Source: CAYGUK01 sp964352985
Lineage (GTDB): Bacteria; Pseudomonadota; Gammaproteobacteria; JAHCLG01
Assembly (NCBI GenBank): GCA_964352985.1
Contig: CAYGUK010000053.1
Location: forward strand, 1-25,831
Reading direction: 5' to 3'
DNA: 25,831 nucleotides
Shown here: positions 7,241 through 15,108 of the stretch, piece by piece
How positions within the stretch are numbered: position 1 is the first letter of the stretch
Layout: each line of letters begins with the position of its first letter
Notes under the pieces: generated by a model
Databases searched by the model: none
Told to the model about the DNA's origin: nothing
What the model saw: the letters and a program-made list of their open reading frames with translations, nothing else
Program-made: the position numbers and the translations under genes

Positions 7241-8454
7241 GTTAACCTCTTTGGAACCGGCTTGGTTTTTTCATATTTGGTATAAAACGGCATTAAAATA
7301 AAAAACATAAAATAAATAAAAGTAAATAATTGTGCCAAAAAAGAATAAAGTGGTGTAACGGGTTTCATTCCTAAAAAAGCTAATACAAAAAAACTAATAA
7401 CAAAAATTGTGACTGCAATTTTTGTTGGTTTACCTCGATAACGAATTGACTTCACTTTAGACCTATCAAGCCAAGGCAAGAAAAATAAAATTAATATCGC
7501 GCCCCCCATAACAACGACACCTCCTAATTTATCAGGAATGGCACGCAACATTGCATAATAAGGGGTAAAATACCAAACAGGTGCAATATGCGCGGGTGTC
7601 ACCATCGGGTTTGCGGGACTAAAGTTATCATGTTCTAAAAATAAACCATGCATTTCAGGCGCAAAAAATACGATGCCTAAAAATATGATTAAAAAAACAA
7701 CTACGCCAAATAAATCTTTTACAGTGTAATACGGATGAAATGGTATCCCATCCACTGGTATTCCATTTTTATCTTTATTTTCTTTAATTTCTATACCATC
7801 TGGATTATTTGAGCCAACTTCATGAAGTGCGACTAAATGTATAAACACTAAAAATATCATTAATAAAGGAATTAAAACCACATGCATTGCAAAAAAACGA
7901 TTTAATGTAGCGGATGCAATATTATAGTCACCGCGAATCCAAGTAACAAGATGTGTGCCAACCCATGGAATTGCCCCAAATAAAGAAGTAATAACTTGTG
8001 CGCCCCAAAATGACATTTGCCCCCAAGGTAATAAATAACCCATAAAAGCCTCGGCCATTAAACACACATATAAGAACATCCCAATTAACCAAATTAATTC
8101 GCGTGGTTTTTTATATGATCCATAAATCAAACCGCGAAACATATGACAATAAATCACAACAAAAAACATCGATGCTCCGGTTGAATGTAGATAACGTAAG
8201 ATCCAACCATAATTGACATCACGCATTATATATTCTACCGAGGCAAAGGCATCTTTAGCCGTGGGCGTATAATACATCGTTAACCAAATACCTGTGAGAA
8301 TTTGATTGACAAAAACGATGATGGCAAGCGATCCAAAAAAATACCAAAAATTAAAATTTTTCGGTGCGTAGTATTCTGATAAATGTTTTTTCCAAAAAGA
8401 AGTTAAAGGATAACGATCATCAATCCAATCTCGTACTCGGATTAATATTCTCAT
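7237..8454 (-). CDS. petB: Ubiquinol-cytochrome c reductase, cytochrome b subunit
   Basis: A 405 aa cytochrome b with about eight membrane helices, the full-length bacterial form. The haem-ligand histidines are His90/His104 in helix B and His191/His206 in helix D, so the second pair is one residue wider apart than in mitochondrial cytochrome b. The quinol-oxidation (Qo) motif reads PVWY at 292-295 instead of the common PEWY; I recall this variant as usual in beta/gammaproteobacteria. HEVGSNNPDG follows helix D as expected. The gene overlaps petA and petC by 4 bp each (ATGA junctions). Together the three form a proton-translocating complex III, which implies aerobic respiration through cytochrome c. 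Confidence 0.97.
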   Translation of the reverse strand: MRILIRVRDWIDDRYPLTSFWKKHLSEYYAPKNFNFWYFFGSLAIIVFVNQILTGIWLTMYYTPTAKDAFASVEYIMRDVNYGWILRYLHSTGASMFFVVIYCHMFRGLIYGSYKKPRELIWLIGMFLYVCLMAEAFMGYLLPWGQMSFWGAQVITSLFGAIPWVGTHLVTWIRGDYNIASATLNRFFAMHVVLIPLLMIFLVFIHLVALHEVGSNNPDGIEIKENKDKNGIPVDGIPFHPYYTVKDLFGVVVFLIIFLGIVFFAPEMHGLFLEHDNFSPANPMVTPAHIAPVWYFTPYYAMLRAIPDKLGGVVVMGGAILILFFLPWLDRSKVKSIRYRGKPTKIAVTIFVISFFVLAFLGMKPVTPLYSFLAQLFTFIYFMFFILMPFYTKYEKTKPVPKRLT

Positions 8455-9080
8455 ACCGTTCCTCCCTCGGCATCTTCACCAATGATAATAGTATGATCAT
8501 TAATATAGCGATGTGGTGGCACTTCTAGATTAATGGGTGCAGGAACACCTTTAAATACTCGACCAGCCAAATCAAAAGTCGAACCATGACAAGGACAAAA
8601 AAATCCACCCGGCCAATCTTCACCTAATTTATCAAGATAAGGTCTATAAACAGGAGAACATCCCAAATGCGTGCAAATACCAACTAACACTAAATATTCT
8701 TCATGGATTGCTCGATGAGCTTGATTAACATAATCAGGTTGTTGCTCGGTGACTTTCGATTCAGGATCACGTAGCAAAGCTTCATGTGTTTTAGCACGTA
8801 AGCGTTCAATATCTTCTTTACTTCGTTTTATTATCCAAACGGGTTTTCCTCGCCATTCAACGGTGGTTTGTTCACCCGCTTGTAAATTACTGACATCTAC
8901 TTGGACGGGTGCGCCTGCGGCTTGTGCTCTCGCACTGGGTAGCCATGAAGAAAGAAATGGAATGCTAGCATAAATTGCTCCAATTCCACCTACAATAGAT
9001 GTTAACGCTATTAGAAATTTTCTGCGTGATTGATCAATTTGATCTGAATTTGATTGATCATTTTTATCCTTATCCACCAT
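8451..9080 (-). CDS. petA: Ubiquinol-cytochrome c reductase, Rieske iron-sulfur subunit
   Basis: A 209 aa Rieske protein. The N-terminus has a twin-arginine motif (SRRKFL, 18-23) before a hydrophobic segment (about 24-45) that acts as uncleaved signal-anchor. Cluster box I is C136-T-H138-L-G-C141 and box II is C162-P-C164-H165-G-S, giving the two Cys and two His ligands and the disulfide pair. It carries electrons from quinol at the cytochrome b Qo site to cytochrome c1. The start at 9080 has AGGGG 9 bp upstream and is the first gene of petABC. In related bacteria rplM-rpsI lie directly upstream; here three genes of opposite strand intervene. Confidence 0.97.
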   Translation of the reverse strand: MVDKDKNDQSNSDQIDQSRRKFLIALTSIVGGIGAIYASIPFLSSWLPSARAQAAGAPVQVDVSNLQAGEQTTVEWRGKPVWIIKRSKEDIERLRAKTHEALLRDPESKVTEQQPDYVNQAHRAIHEEYLVLVGICTHLGCSPVYRPYLDKLGEDWPGGFFCPCHGSTFDLAGRVFKGVPAPINLEVPPHRYINDHTIIIGEDAEGGTV

Positions 9081-9255
9081 ACCATCGTACCCCTATTCCC
9101 TTTATCATGGCAGATCCTTAAAGAATGCTTAGCATGACAAATAAATAACTTTATATCAACTATTTAAATGTGTTTGTTGCGCTGCGCGATAGTTTTTCCA
9201 CGCAAAGTCTTCTAATATGGAGATACTAACTAAATTTCCAACACAAGAGTTTATC

Positions 9256-10269
9256 ATGACTGATCAAATTAACTGGGATAAACTAACATTTAGTTTAACC
9301 CCAACCGATTTCATGTTTATTGCCAAATGTTTAAAAGAAGGTGAATGGTCTGATGGAGAGTTTCTCCCTTTCGGTGAGTTTTCTATCTCTCCAGCTGCGT
9401 GTGTTTTAAATTATGGGCAAGGTGTTTTTGAAGGAATGAAAGCATATAGAAATATTAATAATAAAATTGTTTTATTTCGGCCAATGGAAAATGCAAAACG
9501 AATGGAATTTAGTGCTCAAGTATTTTGCATGCCATCTTTTCCTGTAGAAAAATTTGTAACAGCCATCAAAGAATTAGTAAGAAAAAATGAACGATTCATA
9601 CCACCTTGTGGCAAAGGCAGTTTATATATTCGCCCATGTTTATGGGGAACAGGTGCAATATTAGGTGTTGCGCCGGCACCAGAGTATACGTTTTGTGCTT
9701 TTACCTCACCAGTAGGTAATTATTTTAGTGACTCATTGCAAGGAATCAAATTAATCGTTAATCATGATTTTCATCGTAGTGCGCCAAAAGGTACTGGACA
9801 TACTAAATATATTGGAAATTATGCTGGCACTATGCGAACAAAAAAACAAGCTGCAGAAAATGGCTATAAAGATTGTATTTTTTTAGATGCCGTTCATGAA
9901 AATTTTGTCGAAGAAGCTGGTACTGCGAATTTATTTTGTGTTATAGACAATGAAATTTTAACACCTAAACTAGGTTGCATTTTACCAGGTATCACGCGTA
10001 AATCAGTTTTAGAACTCGCTCAAAATAAACTAGGTCTAAAAACAGTTGAAAATCAAATTTCAATTGATGAATTACTTAATGCTGATGAAGTATTTATGAG
10101 CGGCACTGCTGCAGTAATTACACCTGTTGTAGAAATATGTCACGAAAATAATGTCGTCATATATAATCAAAGAAAACCTGGGCCTATAACCGAAAAATTC
10201 TACCAACTCATTACCCAAATTCAGCTAGGTGAAATTGAAGACGAATTCAATTGGGTGGAATCTGTTTAA
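9256..10269 (+). CDS. ilvE: Branched-chain amino acid aminotransferase (class IV PLP enzyme)
   Basis: A 337 aa fold-type IV aminotransferase transferring amino groups between Leu/Ile/Val and 2-oxoglutarate. The NYGQGVFEGMKAYR segment near residue 52 is the substrate-loop signature. The PLP-binding lysine is expected at Lys184 in GTGHTKYIGNYAG. The EEAGTANLF element and the C-terminal MSGTAAVITPV are typical of the larger BCAT type found in eukaryotes and many bacteria rather than of E. coli IlvE. An upstream ATG at 9217 adds 13 residues but has no ribosome-binding site; 9256 has AAGAG at 6 bp, so it is preferred. It heads a plus-strand group with the two transporter genes. No valine/isoleucine biosynthesis genes are seen here, so it may serve catabolism or salvage of imported amino acids (inference). 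Confidence 0.9.
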   Translation: MTDQINWDKLTFSLTPTDFMFIAKCLKEGEWSDGEFLPFGEFSISPAACVLNYGQGVFEGMKAYRNINNKIVLFRPMENAKRMEFSAQVFCMPSFPVEKFVTAIKELVRKNERFIPPCGKGSLYIRPCLWGTGAILGVAPAPEYTFCAFTSPVGNYFSDSLQGIKLIVNHDFHRSAPKGTGHTKYIGNYAGTMRTKKQAAENGYKDCIFLDAVHENFVEEAGTANLFCVIDNEILTPKLGCILPGITRKSVLELAQNKLGLKTVENQISIDELLNADEVFMSGTAAVITPVVEICHENNVVIYNQRKPGPITEKFYQLITQIQLGEIEDEFNWVESV

Positions 10270-10317
10270 ATTTCCCGTTAAGATAAACATTCTATAAAAG
10301 AAATTGGGTAGTAACTT

Positions 10318-11145
10318 GTGCAAAAAAGATGGTTAGCTGTTTATATTTACGCATGTTTTTTTTTATCACATTTTTGTTTTGCTATTCCCCTCCCACCAGA
10401 TCTCGAAAAAATTATTTCTCGTGGTCAACTTATTGTTGCTATTTATGGAAGACCTTTACCTCCTTATGAATTTACTGAAAACGGAAAATTAGTAGGACTA
10501 GATATTTCACTTGCCAAAAATATTGCTGAAATGCTTGGCGTAAAAATTATTTTTACTCATGATGCAAAATACTTTGATGATTTAATCAATGATATTGCTG
10601 AAAATAAAGCAGACTTTGCTATTTCTGCACTATCACGAACCTTAGCTCGTGCTAAATATGTTAGATTCACTGACGCTTATTTGCATATTTCACCAACATT
10701 AATTGTTAATCGATTACAATTAGATAGAGTTTATAATGTTCAATCTGCCATTGATATAGTCAATAAAGAACAGTTAAGTCTGGGGGTACTAAAAAATACA
10801 GCCTTTATAAATTTCGCAAAAATAATATTTCCTAAAGCCAAACTTGTCGAATTTGATAACCTGGATGAGTTAGTTGACGCACTTATGAACTCTAAACTTG
10901 CAGTCGGTATATCTGGGGAATTAATTACAATGAATTTATTCCATCGTCATCCTGAGCTTGCAATTACATTAAATCAAATCGTATTAAATAAATTACATGA
11001 TAATATTTGTATTGCCGTCAATTATAAAAATACCCAACTGGTGTATTGGCTTAACATATATTTAAAAACGATTATTCGTAATGGTCATCTCACAAAACTA
11101 AAAGCACAATATCTTGGAAAATCCTATGAACACATCGGCGATTAA
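10318..11145 (+). CDS. Periplasmic amino-acid-binding protein (SBP family 3)
   Basis: A 275 aa family-3 solute-binding protein. A signal peptide spans residues 1-22 (hydrophobic core, cleavage after CFA). The mature part opens with the typical LEKIISRGQLIVAI strand, then PPYEF...LVGLDISLAKNIAEMLGVK. The SALSRTLAR..YVRFTDAY segment holds the conserved arginine (Arg111) that contacts the ligand alpha-carboxylate. It is soluble, with no lipobox. The start is GTG with a weak ribosome-binding site. No ABC permease or ATPase is nearby; instead the next gene is a secondary symporter whose start lies inside this gene's last 20 bp, suggesting the two are made and used together. The ligand cannot be read from sequence; a polar or acidic amino acid is a guess. 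Confidence 0.85.
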   Translation: MQKRWLAVYIYACFFLSHFCFAIPLPPDLEKIISRGQLIVAIYGRPLPPYEFTENGKLVGLDISLAKNIAEMLGVKIIFTHDAKYFDDLINDIAENKADFAISALSRTLARAKYVRFTDAYLHISPTLIVNRLQLDRVYNVQSAIDIVNKEQLSLGVLKNTAFINFAKIIFPKAKLVEFDNLDELVDALMNSKLAVGISGELITMNLFHRHPELAITLNQIVLNKLHDNICIAVNYKNTQLVYWLNIYLKTIIRNGHLTKLKAQYLGKSYEHIGD

Positions 11146-12406
11146 AAACAAATTTGCTTGGCTACTAAGCCCATGGACTATTCTCATTTCAATTATCTTA
11201 GGTAGTATCATTGGTTTTTACTTTAAAGCATTGGCACAGAGCTTAAGCACTTTTGGTAATTTATTTCTCGACTTACTCGAGATGTGCGTTATTCCTCTAG
11301 TGATCAGTGCTATCGCGACAAGTTTAGCGCGTTTAATTAAACACAAAGATGCAAAAAATTACATTATCAAGATGTTTATCATCTTTATAATTGGATTATT
11401 TATTTCAAGCGTCTTAGGTTTAATCGTTGGAAAAGTCGGTATGGTTGGGAGCAAGTTGAGCTCAGCCGATTTACATTCAATTGGTCAAATACTCAATAAA
11501 CAAAATATTTCTGTCGATAACTCATCAATAAAAAATAATCCACAATACGATATAATACCCTCTAATATTGTTAAAGCGATTGCAAATGGAGAAAGTTTAT
11601 CAATTGTGGTTTTTACTATTTTATTTGGATTAGCATTAGGCTTAGTCTCAAGTCACACTAGCCACACTGTTATTGATTTTTTAGATGGTATTTTTGAAAC
11701 ATTTATAAAGCTGATATTTGGAATTTTATATATATTACCATTTGGAATATTGTGTATTGTTGCAAACAACATCGCTGTTGCAGGTCTCGATATTTTTCTT
11801 ACATTAGGTCGATTAGTTTTTTTTGTTTATTTAGGTTGTATTCTATTATGTCTTGTATGTGTTTTTATCTTAAAATTACGGTTAAATTTACCCCTCTTTA
11901 AAATAATATTACACCTAAAAGAAGCTCTGATTATTGCATTTATCACAACGAGCAGCTTTGCTGCTTTACCCTTTATTTTGGATTCGTTCGAATATCGATT
12001 TAAAGTAAATCGTGATAAGGTGAATCTCATCGTACCTCTTAGTGTATCAATTAATCAAATTGGAAGTGCCTTCTTTTTCAGCATTGCTACAATTTTTATC
12101 GCACAATTATATAATCAAAGTATTGGAATCGAATCGTCATTCATCGTCGTTTTTGGTGCAATATTAATTTCTCTCGCAACAAGTGGCGCACCGATGTTAG
12201 CTTCATTTACCATGATGTCTATTACCCTAGCACCACTTGGTTTACCTATTACCACAACAGTAGTGTTATTTATTATCATTGCTCAAATTATTGATCCCAT
12301 TTTAACTATTGCTAATGTATTGGGACATTGTGTCGCTGTTAGTTTAATTATTGATCCAAAAACAGAGATTTCTGCTGATACACAAAGAATTCAACATCAG
12401 TGCTAA
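11126..12406 (+). CDS. Dicarboxylate/amino acid:cation symporter (DAACS/SDF family)
   Basis: A 426 aa inner-membrane transporter of the sodium:dicarboxylate symporter family (GltP/GltPh/DctA fold), with about eight membrane helices and two re-entrant hairpins. The first hairpin carries the serine-rich TTSSFAALPF element. The TM7 unwound region reads SINQIGSAF where GltPh has NMDGT. The second hairpin contains TSGAPMLASF, and TM8 has IDPILTIANVLG with the substrate-binding Asp/Asn. These departures from NMDGT suggest a distinct substrate or ion coupling. An in-frame TTG at 11114 is possible, but ATG 11126 has GGA 7 bp upstream. It overlaps the preceding binding-protein gene by 20 bp. It probably imports amino acids or dicarboxylates for the neighbouring aminotransferase (inference). 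Confidence 0.88.
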   Translation: MNTSAIKNKFAWLLSPWTILISIILGSIIGFYFKALAQSLSTFGNLFLDLLEMCVIPLVISAIATSLARLIKHKDAKNYIIKMFIIFIIGLFISSVLGLIVGKVGMVGSKLSSADLHSIGQILNKQNISVDNSSIKNNPQYDIIPSNIVKAIANGESLSIVVFTILFGLALGLVSSHTSHTVIDFLDGIFETFIKLIFGILYILPFGILCIVANNIAVAGLDIFLTLGRLVFFVYLGCILLCLVCVFILKLRLNLPLFKIILHLKEALIIAFITTSSFAALPFILDSFEYRFKVNRDKVNLIVPLSVSINQIGSAFFFSIATIFIAQLYNQSIGIESSFIVVFGAILISLATSGAPMLASFTMMSITLAPLGLPITTTVVLFIIIAQIIDPILTIANVLGHCVAVSLIIDPKTEISADTQRIQHQC

Positions 12407-12440
12407 TTATTATTAGTTCTATAATCCGCATTTAACAAAT

Positions 12441-12475
12441 AAAAAAACCCAAGTCAAATGAATCAACTTAGGTTT
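12441..12475 (-). terminator. Intrinsic terminator of the rplM-rpsI operon
   Basis: On the minus strand an AAACC-T-AAGT / ACTT-G-GGTTT stem (about 10 bp with one mismatch, 11-nt loop) is followed by a run of seven T. On the plus strand the hairpin is followed by A-rich sequence, so it mainly stops transcripts from rpsI. It may also block read-through between the convergent symporter gene and rpsI. Confidence 0.75.
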
Positions 12476-12511
12476 AAAAAACGAAACAAATAAAATAAAG
12501 TAATAATAAAC

Positions 12512-12967
12512 TTAACGTTTAGAGAATTGAGTCCCTTTACGTGCTTTATGGCGACCTACTTTCTTACGTTCGACACAACGTGAATCACGAGTCACAAAAC
12601 CAGCACGGCGCAATACTTTTCTAAATGTTTGGACAGTTGAACCACCTTCACCGCTATCATCATCGTCAGTCACAACAGTAGTTGCTTCATCATAAGAGAT
12701 GAGTGCGCGTGTGATGCCGTGACGAATTGCACCTGCTTGACCATTAGGACCGCCACCTTTAACCATAACTTTAATATCAAAGTTAGATATCATGTTTACG
12801 GCATCAAGTGGTTGACGCACGATCATGCGAGATGTTTTACGACCGAAATATTCATCAAGTGGTTTATTGTTGACAGTAATTTCACCTTTACCACCTGAGA
12901 AAAGATAAACGCGAGCTGTCGATGTTTTACGACGGCCAGTTGCATAATGATGTTCAGAATTCGCCAT
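12512..12967 (-). CDS. rpsI: 30S ribosomal protein S9 with an acidic insertion
   Basis: Ribosomal protein S9 (uS9), 151 aa against 130 in E. coli. The core is unmistakable: ATGRRKTSTARV near the N-terminus, GGGPNGQAGAIRHGITRAL at about 71-89 and the C-terminal tail ending QFSKR, which reaches the P-site tRNA. The extra length is a single insertion at about residues 95-116, between SYDE and RRAGFVTRD, containing DDDDSGEGG. Acidic segments are unusual in this very basic protein. rplM ends 1 nt before its start codon, so the two are cotranscribed as in other bacteria. Confidence 0.96.
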   Translation of the reverse strand: MANSEHHYATGRRKTSTARVYLFSGGKGEITVNNKPLDEYFGRKTSRMIVRQPLDAVNMISNFDIKVMVKGGGPNGQAGAIRHGITRALISYDEATTVVTDDDDSGEGGSTVQTFRKVLRRAGFVTRDSRCVERKKVGRHKARKGTQFSKR

Positions 12968-12968
12968 G

Positions 12969-13409
12969 TTATTCGCCTGCTTGTATTTCTAGAAGTTCGG
13001 GTTGTTGAGCTGAATGTGGATGTTCGTTGCCTGAGTATACTTTCAGTTTACGACACATTGCACGCCCCAACGGATTACGTGGAAGCATGCGTTTTACAGC
13101 CAACTGTATGATTTGTCGAGAATCTTTTGCACGCAACTTGTCAAAATTAATGGATTTAATACCACCAGGATAGCCCGTGTGGTGAAAATACATTTTATCT
13201 TGTTCTTTGTTACCTGTAACTTTAACTTTGTCAGCGTTGATAACAACAATAAAATCACCAGTATCTACATGAGGCGTATAAATGGTTTTGTGCTTACCAC
13301 GAAGGCGACGAGCGATTTCCGTAGCCATTCTCCCAAGAGTTTTTCCAGTAGCATCAATGAGATACCATTTTCGCTCTACATTTTCAGCCTTGGCACTGTA
13401 AGTTTTCAT
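12969..13409 (-). CDS. rplM: 50S ribosomal protein L13
   Basis: Ribosomal protein L13 (uL13), 146 aa from the start chosen here (142 in E. coli). It begins MKTYSAKAENVERKWYLID, followed by ATGKTLGRMATEIA, the family N-terminus, and has YFHHTGYPGG and KRMLPRNPLGR in the usual places. A longer frame to 13499 would add 30 residues with no L13 homology and would overlap the promoter, so it is rejected; GGAG lies 11 bp before 13409. L13 is an early-assembly protein of the large subunit. It heads the rplM-rpsI operon, with its own promoter at 13459-13487. Confidence 0.96.
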   Translation of the reverse strand: MKTYSAKAENVERKWYLIDATGKTLGRMATEIARRLRGKHKTIYTPHVDTGDFIVVINADKVKVTGNKEQDKMYFHHTGYPGGIKSINFDKLRAKDSRQIIQLAVKRMLPRNPLGRAMCRKLKVYSGNEHPHSAQQPELLEIQAGE

Positions 13410-13458
13410 AATATAATTTGCTCCACGCAAAAATTCTATCTTATTTAAAAGAGCCGGG

Positions 13459-13487
13459 ATTTTACCGAAGTATGGCTCAAGGTGCAA
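13459..13487 (-). promoter_or_regulatory. Promoter of rplM-rpsI
   Basis: On the minus strand TTGCAC (13482-13487) and TAAAAT (13459-13464) are exactly 17 bp apart, with a start near 13452, about 43 nt before the rplM ATG. An inverted repeat GAGCC/GGCTC (13451-13455 and 13474-13478) brackets the -10 box and could be incidental or operator-like. Confidence 0.5.
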
Positions 13488-13525
13488 GGGTTTTGCCAAG
13501 CTTTTTTAACTAAGTGTTTGAAGAA

Positions 13526-13858
13526 TTAATCATTCTCAATATCTTGCACAGCCATTAATAAATGTGGGACCTGATTACCTTTGAGCAAATGATTTTCTAT
13601 AATTTCATCAATATCAGAAGTCGACTCGTAATGGTACCACACACCATCTGGATAAATCACAAGTGAAGGGCCATCAGCGCATCGGCCAAGACAACCAGAC
13701 ATACTGACTCTTACTTTACCCGGACCATGAATACCTAAGTCTTTGAGTTTTTCCTTGGTATAATCGCGGATTACCTCTGCGCCAATATTATTGCAACAAC
13801 GCTTACCCTCGGGACGTTGATTGCAACAAAAAAATAAATGTTTATCGTAGAATGGCAT
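13526..13858 (-). CDS. Thioredoxin-like [2Fe-2S] ferredoxin
   Basis: A 110 aa protein of the thioredoxin-like (2Fe-2S) ferredoxin family, related to the NuoE C-terminal domain. The cysteine pattern is CCNQRPEGKRCC (Cys11, 12, 21, 22) and SGCLGRCADGP (Cys56, Cys60), with VIYPDGVWY in the expected strand. The cluster is probably held by one of Cys11/12, one of Cys21/22, and Cys56 and Cys60. It is likely a small electron carrier in the cytoplasm; the partner is unknown. It lies upstream of rplM on the same strand, but the rplM promoter sits between them. The ribosome-binding site is weak. Confidence 0.87.
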   Translation of the reverse strand: MPFYDKHLFFCCNQRPEGKRCCNNIGAEVIRDYTKEKLKDLGIHGPGKVRVSMSGCLGRCADGPSLVIYPDGVWYHYESTSDIDEIIENHLLKGNQVPHLLMAVQDIEND

Positions 13859-13972
13859 GGGAGTTTGTCTCTTAAATAGAATTATTAAAACATAACATTT
13901 TCATTAATATTTGTATATAAAACACAAATTTTTGAATAAAAAGCAGATAAATGTTTTGTTTAATTTATGATA

Positions 13973-14995
13973 TTAATTTTCGTTAAATTCCACTTGCCTT
14001 TTAATAGAAAGCACATCTTCAAGTGAAACATTGATTAATCCAGCAATCTTTTCGGGTTCGATGTTATTTTTTAAAAGCGATTTGATCATAGTAAGTCGTT
14101 CTAGAAAACGACCTTCTTCACGACCTTGTTCTATGCCTTGTTCTATACCACGAACTAAGCCCTGTTCTATGCCTTCTTTAAGACCTCGTTTAATAATTGC
14201 ATTATATAAAGACATGGCTTCACCTCTTGTATTATGTTCTACAGACTGAGAAAAAAAATTGAGAATTTCATCAATGTTCTCAACCTGAGATTTATTAAAA
14301 ATATACCATAAAGTCCCCCGAAAGTATCGGCGAAACTGTTTATCGCTAAAAATTTGGAATGATTTTTTAAACTTCACTAAGTATTGTAATAAATCTTTTG
14401 AGTGAATTTTCTTCATCACTAATTGAAAAACATGAGCTAAGTTTGCTAGAGATAGTTCTTGATCTGAGATGTTCTGCAATTCGATAAGTTGTATTGGGTT
14501 TGTCCAAATAAATTCTGTTAATTGAGGATCCGAAAATAAATCAGACACTTTTGTACTAAACTTATAGGGCTTTAACCCCGTATAAAAAATAATAGGATAA
14601 ACCACTGGTAACTTTTTTAATAATTTTTTCTTTTTACTTTTTTGCACATAATTCGACAATTTATGCTGAACGATAGATACAAAATAGCTTAATAAACGCC
14701 AAGGCATAAGTTCATCAGGTGCGCTCTGATGCTCAACTAATATTAATAAAAAATGATCTTCACCATTTATTTTTACTCGATATAAAACATCTACAATTTG
14801 TTCAGAAAAAATATCAGATAAAAAATGGGTAGGTTCAATTGCCAGGGTTTCCCAAGCAATCTCTTTATTTAATAAAACATCAGGTAAATATTGTAGCAAA
14901 AAACCTTTTGCCACGCTTAAGTTTTGCATATTTAACTTAAAAAACTTATCATGTTCTGAATAGTTATTATTCTTATTTGATTTAATTTTTACCAT
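13973..14995 (-). CDS. Rpn family recombination-promoting nuclease / putative transposase (PD-(D/E)XK)
   Basis: A 340 aa protein of the Rpn/YhgA-like PDDEXK family. The N-terminal nuclease region has HDKFFKLNMQNLSVAKGFLL-like opening, then SEQIVDVLYRVKI and LILVEHQS, where Asp and the E-H-Q group fit the catalytic D...ExQ pattern, and a YPIIFYTG segment. The C-terminus (about 283-305) has the repeated GI/GLxxG units (GIEQG, GREEG) with Gly, Gln and Glu typical of the family. Rpn proteins are DNA endonucleases that raise RecA-independent recombination; they are not classical transposases. The first ATG in the frame (15031) adds 12 hydrophobic residues, but 14995 has a strong GAGGTGA and is preferred. 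No terminal inverted repeats are seen around it. Confidence 0.85.
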   Translation of the reverse strand: MVKIKSNKNNNYSEHDKFFKLNMQNLSVAKGFLLQYLPDVLLNKEIAWETLAIEPTHFLSDIFSEQIVDVLYRVKINGEDHFLLILVEHQSAPDELMPWRLLSYFVSIVQHKLSNYVQKSKKKKLLKKLPVVYPIIFYTGLKPYKFSTKVSDLFSDPQLTEFIWTNPIQLIELQNISDQELSLANLAHVFQLVMKKIHSKDLLQYLVKFKKSFQIFSDKQFRRYFRGTLWYIFNKSQVENIDEILNFFSQSVEHNTRGEAMSLYNAIIKRGLKEGIEQGLVRGIEQGIEQGREEGRFLERLTMIKSLLKNNIEPEKIAGLINVSLEDVLSIKRQVEFNEN

Positions 14996-15108
14996 AATCA
15001 CCTCAAACAACAATATAAAACATAATATCAATCCACAAAAACATTATCAAACAAAAATACAATTCCATCTTTATTTATGATTAAATACCCAAGCAAAAAG
15101 GAAAAATC

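Noticed and set aside
9217..9255. Longer N-terminus for the branched-chain aminotransferase
   Set aside because: No Shine-Dalgarno sequence before 9217, extra residues do not match the family, and ATG 9256 has AAGAG at good spacing.
13410..13499. 30-residue N-terminal extension of L13
   Set aside because: L13 starts MKTYSAK at 13409; the extension covers the -10 box and has no L13 similarity.
13973..14995. Insertion sequence with a transposase
   Set aside because: The protein is an Rpn/YhgA-type PDDEXK nuclease; no terminal inverted repeats or target duplications flank it.
14996..15031. Longer N-terminus for the Rpn nuclease, resembling a signal peptide
   Set aside because: The strong GAGGTGA site belongs to the ATG at 14995, and a DNA nuclease is not expected to be exported.
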